A stretch of DNA of 64,000 nucleotides. It comes from Endozoicomonas sp. 8E. Its GTDB lineage: Bacteria; Pseudomonadota; Gammaproteobacteria; Pseudomonadales; Endozoicomonadaceae. The stretch is taken from the NCBI RefSeq assembly GCF_032883915.1, contig NZ_CP120717.1, positions 3,541,697-3,605,696 of the forward strand, given 5' to 3'. The translations under genes and the position numbers were made by a program. This document shows positions 9,435 to 18,271 of the stretch, in pieces (position 1 is the first letter of the stretch; each line of letters starts with the position of its first letter). The notes below the pieces were generated by a model. It was not told the DNA's origin, did no database searches, and was given only the letters and a program-made list of their open reading frames with translations.

Positions 9435-9727
9435 TGGCAAGCTTGCCAGTGCGGTGCTATAAAATCTAACGCAAACGTGAATCATCAGGCCTAAGCCGGA
9501 TGACGTGCGAATTTTTTCCACTAGCAGCCTGTCGGACTTAAGACTGTCCTACTGTGGTTGCAATAAATTGGTCTAAAAATCCCTGTTTCTTCGTCAAATA
9601 GCTCGCTATTCTCCTCAGAAACAGAGATTTTTATCCTCAATTTCTTGCAATCCTCGCTACGGACGCTTAAGTCCGACAGGCTGCTAGCGAATGGATTCAA
9701 AGAAGCTGATTTTATTAGCCTGGATCT
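9435..9727 (+). promoter_or_regulatory. Spacer 2/3: promoter-like module plus MITE
   Basis: TATAAA lies at 9458-9463, and the MITE sits in exactly the same position as in spacer 1/2. The segment just after the stop is shortened: the roughly 40 bp with gacttgtgtcg that follow the stop of most sisters are absent, which explains the odd C-terminus of paralogue 2. Confidence 0.45.
9525..9683. mobile_element. 159-bp MITE-like element, copy 2
   Basis: Same length and insertion point as copy 1, with CTAG at 9521-9524 and 9684-9687. The terminal inverted repeats are perfect over 17 bp (CAGCCTGTCGGACTTAA and its complement). The shared insertion point means the element was copied together with its host gene rather than inserting twice. 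Confidence 0.85.
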
Positions 9728-12700
9728 ATGAGACGCTCACAACAAAAAAAAGCTGCCTGCTTGATGGTCCGATCACTGCTTCTGCTAGTGACGATGTTGT
9801 TTGGGGATTCGCTGCATGCATTGGAATTAGTCGGCTCAAGCCCGCTACCAGCTCATTTCCTGTATTCCCATAAGTTAGCTGTACCTGAACAGCCCGATTA
9901 TCTTCGAGGGTGTCACGAGTTGACTCCCGTCATTCCCGGCTTAATTCTCGTCATTCCCGCGAAGGCGGGAATCCACACTGACTCACCACCAGAACCGTAC
10001 TGCCCGGTGCCCCCCTGGCCTTGTCATCCCCGAGAAGGCAGGGATCCACCGTTGGCGCTGGATTCCCGCCTTCGCGGGAATGACGACCTCAGAGCATGGG
10101 AACGAGCTGTTGGAGTTTTGCGACAGCCTCCGGAGCGTGGGAACGAGTTGTTGGAGTTTTACGTGCCCCCTGAAGTTCTGGAGAACACTTCTAATGGTCT
10201 GATCACCAAGGGCGCCGCAGTAGGAGATGATGGCGATAAGCCACCTGACGGAAACAGCGGGAGTCCTGACCCAGAGCCCCAACCTGACCTTACCCTTGTT
10301 CCTGATCCTGTCCAAACTTGTCTGCAGCAAAAAAAGCAACTGCTTATAATATTACAAATCAAACGACTATGGGCAATTATGACAGGCCAAACCACGCTGG
10401 CCCGGATTTTGTCAGACCGGATCATGATAATTGAAGCCGATATTCTTGATCTGGAAAGGTCAGACCCTGGCACGATTCAACCGGGGCTGGTTCAGACATG
10501 GCTGGCAGAGAATGGTCAGGAACTCAGAGTTTACCGTGAGATGGTTTCTGGCAAATATTCTGGCCGACAGACGGGTAACGGGAAAAAGAATTCATCCTCC
10601 CGAACGACCAAAGCATCAACGACCGCGACAACAGGTCAGACCGGCCAGACAAGGGGATCTGCTGCCCGTAACAGGGGAACCGGTTCGACAGGCGCCAATG
10701 GTCGTGGAGGCGATGACCCACTGAGTCCATCAGCTGAGCAGGATACGGGTAACTCAATTGTCACTTGTTCAAAATGTGACAAAGTACTGAATCCACAGGA
10801 ATTAGAACGTGTAGCAAATCAGACAACAGCTTCAGCGTTGTTGTGCAACAAGTGCCTGTCGGGCATTCAAGGTAACAAAAGGGCAAGACGAATCCGGGAA
10901 GAAGCAGAACCGGATTCACCAGAGCCCGATCCGAAAAAAAAGAAGGAGTCAGGTAGAAAGAGAAATAATTCAAAAGCAGCTGCTAATGCACCACCGGCCA
11001 AAAAAAAGAAACCGCCAGACACTCAAATTCCCGATGATCCGTTAGAAAAAATAAAAGCAAATATCAAGTACGAATTAAGTCAGGAAGAGCTGAAAAAAGT
11101 GCAAACCCTGGTGGCGGTATTCAAGGAAAAAAACATCAATGCCAAGGACACTTTTTATAAGCTGCTTGGTTTCGTAGATAGAGATTCTTTTAATGGTTTC
11201 TTCGATAATGCCGCCGCCTTTTTTGGGCACCTTTCTAAAAACGTCAAAAATACAGGCATGCTGACCAGCATGCTGAATAATAGCAAAAAACATATCCGTA
11301 GTTTTGCAGAGCGTAGCCAGGATGAACTCGAATATTTAGCGAGTTTAGAGGTAGTGACTTCTTTCTCGTCCATGAATAATCGCAAAGGCGTGCCCACAAA
11401 TAAGGAAGTGAAAGCAATACTGGGCTGGTCTGAATGGAAAGACAAAGATGGCGAGTTCAATATCGAACTGTTCCGCTCTTTCTCGTCCATGAATAATGGC
11501 CACGGTTTACCCAAGCATGAGGAAGTGAGAGAGGTGCTGGGCTGGCCGGAATGGAAAGGCAAGGATGGTGAGTTCAGTATGGTGGTGTTCCGCTCCTTCT
11601 CGTCTATGAATTGCAGCAAGGGCATTATTAAACATGAGGAAGTCAAAGAGGTACTGAGCTGGCCGGAATGGAAAGACAGGGATGGCGAGTTTAATACGAA
11701 GTTGTTCCGATCCTTCTCGTCAATGAACAATCGCAAAGGCATGCTCAAACATGAGGAAGTGAGAGAGGTGCTGGGCTGGCCGGAATGGAAAGACAAGGAT
11801 GGTGAGTTCAGTATGGAGCTGCTCCGTTCCTTCTCGTCTATGAATAATGGCAAAGGCATGCTCAAACAAAAGGAAGTGAAAGAGGTGATGGGCTGGCCGG
11901 AATGGAAAGACAAGGATGGCGAGTTCAGTATGGAGCTGTTTCGCTCCTTCTCGTCTATGAATAATGGCAAAGGCATGCTCAAACAAAAGGAAGTGAAAGA
12001 GGTGCTGGGCTGGCCGGAATGGAAAGACAAGGATGGCGAGTTCAGTGTGGAGCTGTTCCGCTCCTTCTCGTCTATGAATAATGGCAAAGGCATGCTCAAA
12101 CAAAAGGAAGTGAAAGAGGTGATGGGCTGGCCGGAATGGAAAGACAAGGATGGCAAGTTCAGTATGGAGCTGTTCCGCGCCTTCTCATCCATGAATAATG
12201 GCAAAGGCGTGCTCAAACATGAGCAAGTGAAAGAGGTGCTGGGCTGGCCGGAATGGAAAGACAAGGATGGCGAATTCAGTATGGAGCTGTTCCGCTCCTT
12301 CTCATCCATGAACAATGGTAAAGGCATGCTCAAACATGAGCAAGTGAAAGAGGTGCTGGGCTGGCCGGAATGGAAAGACAAGGATGGCGAGTTCAGTATG
12401 GAACTCTTCCGCTCCTTCTCGTCTATGAATCATAGCAAAGGCATGCTCAAACAAGAGGAAGTGAGAGAGGTGCTGGGCTGGCCGGAATGGAAAGACAAGG
12501 ATGGCGAGTTCAGTATAGAGCTGTTCCGCGCCTTCTCATCTATGAATCATGGCAAAGGCATCCTCAAACATGAGCAGGTGAAAGAAGTGCTGGGCTGGCC
12601 GGAATGGAAAGACAAGGATGGCGAGTTCTATATGGAGCTGTTCTGCGCCTTCTCGTCCATGAATAGTAGCAAAGGCATGCTCAAACAAAAGGAAGTGAAA

Positions 12701-14497
12701 GAGATGTTGGGTTGGCCGGAATGGAAAGACAAGGATGGCGAGTTCAGTACGGAGTTGTTCCGCGCCTTTTCATCCATGAATAATAACAGAGGTATGCTCA
12801 AACATGAGAACGTGAAAGAGATGTTGGGTTGGCCTGAATTGAAGCACAAGAATGGTGAGCTCAATATGAAGTTGTTGCGCACTTTCTCGTCCATGAATCA
12901 CGGCCAAAGCTTGCCCAAACATGAGCCTGTGAAAAAAGTGCTGGACTGGATAGGTTGCAGTGGGGCGCCCAATCACAGGCTACTGCAAATCATGTCCAGG
13001 CTCTGGGTATCAGAAGGGCTACCTGCTACCAGGATGCTGCAACACTGGGAAACACAACTGAAACAGTTACTGCCTGCGGAACTTACCGGAGAACTTGGCA
13101 GCCCGGACAATGAAGGAGATGATAAATACAATCGCCAGATAAAAACACTCGCTCTTTATCTTTTCACCCCTAAGCCAGACTGGTCGCTAAAATGGACGGT
13201 TTTAAAAGAGTTCTGCCAATTTGATGAACAGACTAAAACGGCTCTGACGCTGGAATCATTGATAGGGCTTTTATCTTCTTCTGGAGGGAAAAGCGTCAAA
13301 CGCTACCTTCAGGCTAATCAAGAGGATCGGCATTTTTTGTGCCGTCATTCAATGAAAGCCGTGCCTTTGCCCGTGTTAAATAGAGCAATGTTCCTGTGTT
13401 CTTGCGATGAAGACAGGGAGCGTTTTGTCTTTTTTGCCAAGCGGCTGAAGTCATTGCCAGATAAAAGACTATGGCAGCAGTACTCTGCCCTATTGCAACC
13501 ATTGTCGGCGGTGCTGAAACTCGACTTTATGCAAAGGCTCTATCTGGAAATCCTGCAACCCTTAACAAAGGATGATCGGCTGCGTTTTCTGGATGCCAGC
13601 CATGCCCAAGCTGTATTCGACCTGTTTTCCTCGTTGAGTGCCCTGCAAAAACTCAGCAAAGAGCATTCTTCCCATTGGTTAAAGAAGCTGCTTGAAGCCT
13701 GCCTGCAACTAAAAACCCATGACATCACCAAAGAAGGCATCCAGATACTGTTTGAAGCACTGCTAAAAACCCATAGTCTTCTACCTTGGGATCACGATAT
13801 TCCCGATCACTTTCTGTCCGGGATGCAAACGACCGACAACAACCATGTTGAGATACCTGTCTCCGGACTTATCCCTTCAGGAGAACAGTTAGCCTTGAGC
13901 TATATTGCTGTCTTGATGCAGAACCTCAATGAGATGTCATTCACCGTCAAAGGGCAGTGGCTTGAGGTTGAGGTGTCAGGTGACGGAGTTCAAAACTACC
14001 GATTTCCAATGCCACAGCTGGAAATACGGGATGAAAAAATGGCCATCAGCAACTGGTCAGAAGAGCAGTTCAGGACTGTTTTGAAAATCACCGGGATATC
14101 TGAACACTATTATTTGACTGCAGATCAATGGCAGAAGCTGGATAACGTTCAATCCAGGCAAGCGGAAGTATGTCAGCCAGAGAATGAATTGGAACCACAA
14201 AAACAGGCGTTTGGCAGTTTATGGTTAAAGCTCAACCAGACAGAAATTTTTGGCAGCGAAATACTGAATTTACTGGAGGAGTACGAGAGCGAAATGGAGC
14301 TTATGCATACAGTGACCCTCCTTAAAAAAGCCAAAATCGATAGCCCTACCCACATACTGGAAGTATGGAGGCAAAGGGCGTGCAGAAAAATAGAACAGTT
14401 AAAAAAGCAAGACCCTTTATTATCCGATGTTGATCCTGATGTTTATCAGGGTTTTCAGGAACTGGAGTTGCTTGATGAGTGTGGGAGTATTTTATAA
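9728..14497 (+). CDS. Giant 39-residue-repeat protein, paralogue 3 (1589 aa)
   Basis: Same layout as paralogue 2, with repeats at residues 546-1074 (14 units). Units 5-7 are almost identical copies (SMNNGKGMLKQKE), suggesting a recent in-array duplication. Variable residues: NNCNNNNNNHHSNH, unusually rich in N. The C-terminal domain is nearly identical to that of paralogues 1 and 2, including R-Q-A-E-V-C-Q where later genes have A-E-A-Y-Q, so the three form a subgroup. The knuckle region (D-T-G-N-S-I-V-T-C-S-K-C) instead matches paralogues 5, 6 and 10, so the gene is a mosaic. The ATG is preceded by a weak GGA. Confidence 0.9.
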   Translation: MRRSQQKKAACLMVRSLLLLVTMLFGDSLHALELVGSSPLPAHFLYSHKLAVPEQPDYLRGCHELTPVIPGLILVIPAKAGIHTDSPPEPYCPVPPWPCHPREGRDPPLALDSRLRGNDDLRAWERAVGVLRQPPERGNELLEFYVPPEVLENTSNGLITKGAAVGDDGDKPPDGNSGSPDPEPQPDLTLVPDPVQTCLQQKKQLLIILQIKRLWAIMTGQTTLARILSDRIMIIEADILDLERSDPGTIQPGLVQTWLAENGQELRVYREMVSGKYSGRQTGNGKKNSSSRTTKASTTATTGQTGQTRGSAARNRGTGSTGANGRGGDDPLSPSAEQDTGNSIVTCSKCDKVLNPQELERVANQTTASALLCNKCLSGIQGNKRARRIREEAEPDSPEPDPKKKKESGRKRNNSKAAANAPPAKKKKPPDTQIPDDPLEKIKANIKYELSQEELKKVQTLVAVFKEKNINAKDTFYKLLGFVDRDSFNGFFDNAAAFFGHLSKNVKNTGMLTSMLNNSKKHIRSFAERSQDELEYLASLEVVTSFSSMNNRKGVPTNKEVKAILGWSEWKDKDGEFNIELFRSFSSMNNGHGLPKHEEVREVLGWPEWKGKDGEFSMVVFRSFSSMNCSKGIIKHEEVKEVLSWPEWKDRDGEFNTKLFRSFSSMNNRKGMLKHEEVREVLGWPEWKDKDGEFSMELLRSFSSMNNGKGMLKQKEVKEVMGWPEWKDKDGEFSMELFRSFSSMNNGKGMLKQKEVKEVLGWPEWKDKDGEFSVELFRSFSSMNNGKGMLKQKEVKEVMGWPEWKDKDGKFSMELFRAFSSMNNGKGVLKHEQVKEVLGWPEWKDKDGEFSMELFRSFSSMNNGKGMLKHEQVKEVLGWPEWKDKDGEFSMELFRSFSSMNHSKGMLKQEEVREVLGWPEWKDKDGEFSIELFRAFSSMNHGKGILKHEQVKEVLGWPEWKDKDGEFYMELFCAFSSMNSSKGMLKQKEVKEMLGWPEWKDKDGEFSTELFRAFSSMNNNRGMLKHENVKEMLGWPELKHKNGELNMKLLRTFSSMNHGQSLPKHEPVKKVLDWIGCSGAPNHRLLQIMSRLWVSEGLPATRMLQHWETQLKQLLPAELTGELGSPDNEGDDKYNRQIKTLALYLFTPKPDWSLKWTVLKEFCQFDEQTKTALTLESLIGLLSSSGGKSVKRYLQANQEDRHFLCRHSMKAVPLPVLNRAMFLCSCDEDRERFVFFAKRLKSLPDKRLWQQYSALLQPLSAVLKLDFMQRLYLEILQPLTKDDRLRFLDASHAQAVFDLFSSLSALQKLSKEHSSHWLKKLLEACLQLKTHDITKEGIQILFEALLKTHSLLPWDHDIPDHFLSGMQTTDNNHVEIPVSGLIPSGEQLALSYIAVLMQNLNEMSFTVKGQWLEVEVSGDGVQNYRFPMPQLEIRDEKMAISNWSEEQFRTVLKITGISEHYYLTADQWQKLDNVQSRQAEVCQPENELEPQKQAFGSLWLKLNQTEIFGSEILNLLEEYESEMELMHTVTLLKKAKIDSPTHILEVWRQRACRKIEQLKKQDPLLSDVDPDVYQGFQELELLDECGSIL
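9917..10160 (+). repeat. dRS3-like repeat element in frame (paralogue 3)
   Basis: One copy of the 21-bp leading unit, then the inverted pair of ATTCCC-N8-GGGAAT motifs. Confidence 0.85.
11363..12949 (+). repeat. 117-bp coding repeat array, 14 units
   Basis: Exact 117-bp phase throughout, with no odd-length unit. Confidence 0.95.
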
Positions 14498-14684
14498 AAA
14501 GACTTGTGTCGTTTGATAAGGATTCTAAAAAAAACTGTCTGCCAACTCCGTTTATGGAAAGCTCGGCAGTGCGGTGCTATAAAATCTAGCGCAAACGTGA
14601 ATCATCAGGCCTAAGCCGGATGACGTGCGAATTTTTTCCACTAGCGAATGGATTCACAGAAGCTGATTTTATTAGCCTGGATCT
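14498..14684 (+). promoter_or_regulatory. Spacer 3/4: conserved promoter-like module
   Basis: TATAAA lies at 14578-14583, preceded by TGC, and is 102 bp from the ATG. This spacer shows the empty MITE site (single CTAG at 14641-14644). The palindrome seen in spacer 1/2 is degraded (tggaaagctcggca). Confidence 0.4.
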
Positions 14685-16853
14685 ATGAGACGCTCAAAAC
14701 AAAAAAAAGCTGCCTGCTTGATGGTCCGATCACTGCTTCTGCTAGTGACGATGTTGTTTGAGGATTCGCTGCATGCATTGGAATTAGTCGGCTCAAGTCC
14801 GCTACCAGCTCATTTCCTGTATTCCCATAAGTTAGCTGTACCTGAACAGCCCGATTCTCTTCGAGGGTGTCACGAGTTGACTCCCGTCATTCCCGGCTTA
14901 ATTCTCGTCATTCCCGGCTTCATTTTCGTCATTCCCGCGAAGGCGGGAATCCACACTGACTCACCACCAGAACCGTACTGCCCGGTGCCCCCCTGGCCTT
15001 GTCATCCCCGAGAAGGCAGGGATCCACCGTTGGCGCTGGATTCCCGCCTTCGCGGGAATGACGACCTCAGAGCATGGGAACGAGCTGTTGGAGTTTTGCG
15101 ACAGCCTCCGGAGCGTGGGAACGAGTTGTTGGAGTTTTACGTGCCCCCTGAAGTTCTGGAGAACACTTCTAATGGTCTGATCACCAGGGGCGCCGCAGTA
15201 GGAGATGATGGCGATAAGCCACCTGACGGAAACAGCGGGAGTCCTGACCCAGAGCCCCAACCTGACCTTACCCTTGTTCCTGATCCTGTCCAAACTTGTC
15301 TGCAGCAAAAAAAGCAACTGCTTATAATATTACAAATCAAACGACTATGGGCAATTATGACAGCCCAAACAACACTGGCCCGGATTTTGTCAGACCGGAT
15401 TATGGTGATTGAAGCCGATCTTCTTGATCTGGAAAGGTCAGACCCTGGCCCGATTGAACCGGGGCTGGTTCAGACATGGCTGTTAGAGAATGGTCAGGAA
15501 CTCAGAGTTTACCGTGAGATGATTTCTGGCAAATATTCTGGCCGACAGACAGCTAACGGGAAAAAGAATTCATCCTCCCGAACGACCAAAGCATCAACGA
15601 CCGCAACAACAGGTCAGACTGGCAAGACAAGCGGATCTGCTGCACGTAACAGGGGAACCGGTTCGAGAGGCGCCAATGGTCTTGGAGGCGATGACCCACT
15701 GAAACCCTCAGCTGAGCAGAATACCGGAAATTCAGTTGTCGCTTGTTCGAAGTGTGACAAGGCATTGAATCCACAGGAATTAGGACGTGTAGCAAATCAG
15801 ACAACAGCTTCAGCGTTGTTGTGCGACAAGTGCCTGTCGGGCATTCAAGGTAACAAAAGGGTAAGACGAATCCGGGAAGAAGCAGAACCGGATTCACCAG
15901 AACCCGCTCCGAAAAAAAAGAAGGGCCCGGGTAGAAAGAGAAAAAATTCAACAGCTACTGCTGAACCAGCGGTCAAAAAAAAGAAACCGCCAGACACTCA
16001 AATTCCCGATGATCCGCTAGAAAATATAAAAGCAATTATCAAGTACGAATTAAGTCAGGAAGAGCTGGAAAAAGTGCAAACCCTGGTGGCGGTATTCAAG
16101 AAAAAAAACATCACTGTAAAAAACACTTTTTATAAGCTGTCTGGTCTTGTAGATAGAAAGTCTTTTAATGGTTTCTTCGATAATGCCATCGTTTTTTTTG
16201 GGTATCTTTCTGAAAACATCAAAAATACAGGCATGCTGACCAGTATGCTGGGTAATAGCAAAAAACATATCCGTAGTTTTGCAGAGCGTAGCCAGGATGA
16301 ACTCGAATATTTAGCGAGTTTAGAGGTAGTGACTTCTTTCTCGTCCATGAATAATGGCAAAGGCGTGCCTACACATGAGCAAGTGAAAGCAATACTGGGC
16401 TGGTCTGAATGGAAAGGCAAAGATGGCGAGTTCAATATCGAACTGTTCCGCTCTTTCTCGTCCATGAATAATGGCCACGGCGTACCCAAACATGAGGAAG
16501 TGAAAGAGGTGCTGGGCTGGCCAGAATGGAAAGACAAGGATGGTGAGTTCAGTATGGAGCTGTTCCGCGCCTTCTCATCCATGAACAATGGCAAAGGCAT
16601 GCTCAAACATGAGCAAGTGAATGAGGTGCTGAGTTGGCCGGAATGGAATGACAAGGATGGTGAGTTCAGTATGGAGCTGCTCCGCCCCTTCTCGTCTATG
16701 AATAATGGCAAAGGCATGCTCAAACATGAGCAAGTGAAAGAGGTGCTGGGCTGGCCGGAATGGAAAGACAAGGGTGGCGAGTTCAGTATTGAGCTGTTCC
16801 GCGCCTTCTCGTCCATGAACAATGGTAAAGGTGTGCTCAAAAAAAGGAAGTGA
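14685..16853 (+). CDS. Giant repeat protein, paralogue 4, 5' part (frameshifted, 722 aa)
   Basis: Carries the signal peptide, the element-derived segment with two leading 21-bp units, linker, C-x2-C-x22-C-x2-C knuckle, Lys clusters, lead-in and units 1-5. It then stops inside unit 5 because the run after GTGCTC has 7 A (16839-16845), where the sister genes have 8 A in the same context. The last residues are V-L-K-K-R-K in place of V-L-K-K-K-E-V. Translation could give a truncated secreted, zinc-knuckle protein with few repeats. Alternatives are a sequencing error, phase variation, or polymerase or ribosome slippage that restores the long product. Confidence 0.8.
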   Translation: MRRSKQKKAACLMVRSLLLLVTMLFEDSLHALELVGSSPLPAHFLYSHKLAVPEQPDSLRGCHELTPVIPGLILVIPGFIFVIPAKAGIHTDSPPEPYCPVPPWPCHPREGRDPPLALDSRLRGNDDLRAWERAVGVLRQPPERGNELLEFYVPPEVLENTSNGLITRGAAVGDDGDKPPDGNSGSPDPEPQPDLTLVPDPVQTCLQQKKQLLIILQIKRLWAIMTAQTTLARILSDRIMVIEADLLDLERSDPGPIEPGLVQTWLLENGQELRVYREMISGKYSGRQTANGKKNSSSRTTKASTTATTGQTGKTSGSAARNRGTGSRGANGLGGDDPLKPSAEQNTGNSVVACSKCDKALNPQELGRVANQTTASALLCDKCLSGIQGNKRVRRIREEAEPDSPEPAPKKKKGPGRKRKNSTATAEPAVKKKKPPDTQIPDDPLENIKAIIKYELSQEELEKVQTLVAVFKKKNITVKNTFYKLSGLVDRKSFNGFFDNAIVFFGYLSENIKNTGMLTSMLGNSKKHIRSFAERSQDELEYLASLEVVTSFSSMNNGKGVPTHEQVKAILGWSEWKGKDGEFNIELFRSFSSMNNGHGVPKHEEVKEVLGWPEWKDKDGEFSMELFRAFSSMNNGKGMLKHEQVNEVLSWPEWNDKDGEFSMELLRPFSSMNNGKGMLKHEQVKEVLGWPEWKDKGGEFSIELFRAFSSMNNGKGVLKKRK
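14874..15138 (+). repeat. dRS3-like repeat element in frame (paralogue 4)
   Basis: Two leading 21-bp units (the second with F-I-F-V in translation), then the inverted motif pair. Confidence 0.85.
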
Positions 16854-18271
16854 AAGAGGTGCTGGGCTGGCCGGAATGGAAGGACAAGGATGGCGAGTTC
16901 AGTATGGAGCTGTTCCGTGCCTTCTCATCCATGAACAATGGTAAAGGCATGCTCAAACATGAGCAAGTGAAAGAGGTGCTGGGCTGGCCGGAATGGAAAG
17001 GCAAGGATGGCGAGTTCAGTATGGAGCTGTTCCGCACCTTCTCATCTATGAATCATTGCAAAGGCATGCTCAAACATGAGCAAGTGAAAGAGGTGCTGGG
17101 CTGGCCGGAATGGAAAGACAAGGATGGCGAGTTCAGTATGGAGCTGTTCCGTGCCTTCTCATCCATGAACAATGGCAAAGGCATGCTCAAACATGGGCAG
17201 GTGAAAGAGGTGCTGGGCTGGCCGGAATGGAAAGACAAGGATGGTGAGTTCAGTATGGAGCTGCTCCGCGCCTTCTCGTCTATGAATAACGGCAAAGGCA
17301 TGCTCAAACAAAAGGAAGTGAAAGAGGTGCTGGGCTGGCCGGAATGGAAGGACAAGGATGGCGAATTCAATATGGAGCTGTTCCGTTCCTTCTCATCTAT
17401 GAATCATGGCAAAGGCATGCTCAAACATGAGCAAGTGAAAGAGGTGCTGGGCTGGCCGGAATGGAAAGACAAGGATGGCGAGTTCGTTATGGAGCTGTTC
17501 CAGACCTTCCCGCCTATGAATCATGGCAAAGGCATGCTCAAACATGAGCAAGTGAAAGATGTGCTCGCCTGGCTGGAATGGAAAGACAAGGATGGCGAGT
17601 TCAGTATGGAGCTGTTCCGCGGCTTCTCGTTTATGAATAGTGGCAAAGGCATGCTCAAACAAAAGGAAGTGAAAGAGATGTTGGGTTGGCTGGAATGGAA
17701 AGACAAGGATGGCGAGTTCAGTATGGAGCTGTTCCGCGCCTTCTCATCTATGAATTATGGCAAAGGCATGCTCAAACAAGAGGAAGTGAAAGAGGTGCTG
17801 GGCTGGCCGGAATGGAGAGACAAGGATGGCGAGTTCAATGTGGCGCTGTTCCGCGCCTTCTCGTCTATGAATCATGGCAAAGGCATGCTCAAACATAAGC
17901 AAGTGAAAGAGGTGCTGGGCTGGCCGGAATGGAAAGACAGAGATGGTGTGTTCAATACGAAGTTATTACGCGCTTTCTCGTCGATGAATCATGGTCAGGG
18001 TGTGCTCGGGCATCAGCAAGTGAAAGAGGTGCTGGGCTGGCCGGAATGGAAAGACAAGGGCGAGTTCAATATGGAGCTGTTCCGCGCCTTCTCGTCCATG
18101 AAAAATACCAAAGGCATGCTCAAACATGAAAAAGTGAAAGAGGTGCTGAACTGGCCGGAATGGAAACACAAAGATGGCGTGTTCAATATGAAGTTGTTCC
18201 GCGCTTTCTCGTCCATGAATAATGGCCGGAGCTTGCTCAAATATGAGCCTGTGAAAAAAGTGCTGGGCTGG
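16338..18271 (+). repeat. 117-bp coding repeat array, 17 units, interrupted by a 1-base deletion
   Basis: Units 1-4 and the start of 5 are in the first frame; the rest are shifted by -1. Unit 15 is one codon short, as in paralogue 1. Variable residues: NNNNNNHNNHHSYHHNN. Confidence 0.95.
16839..16845 (+). other. A7 tract at frameshift (A8 in paralogues)
   Basis: The run follows GTGCTC and precedes GGAAGTGAAAGAGG. The same context with eight A occurs at 28176-28183, 28527-28534, 32801-32808, 33386-33393, 38712-38719 and in paralogue 9 near 43456. Homopolymers of this length are prone to slippage. Confidence 0.85.
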
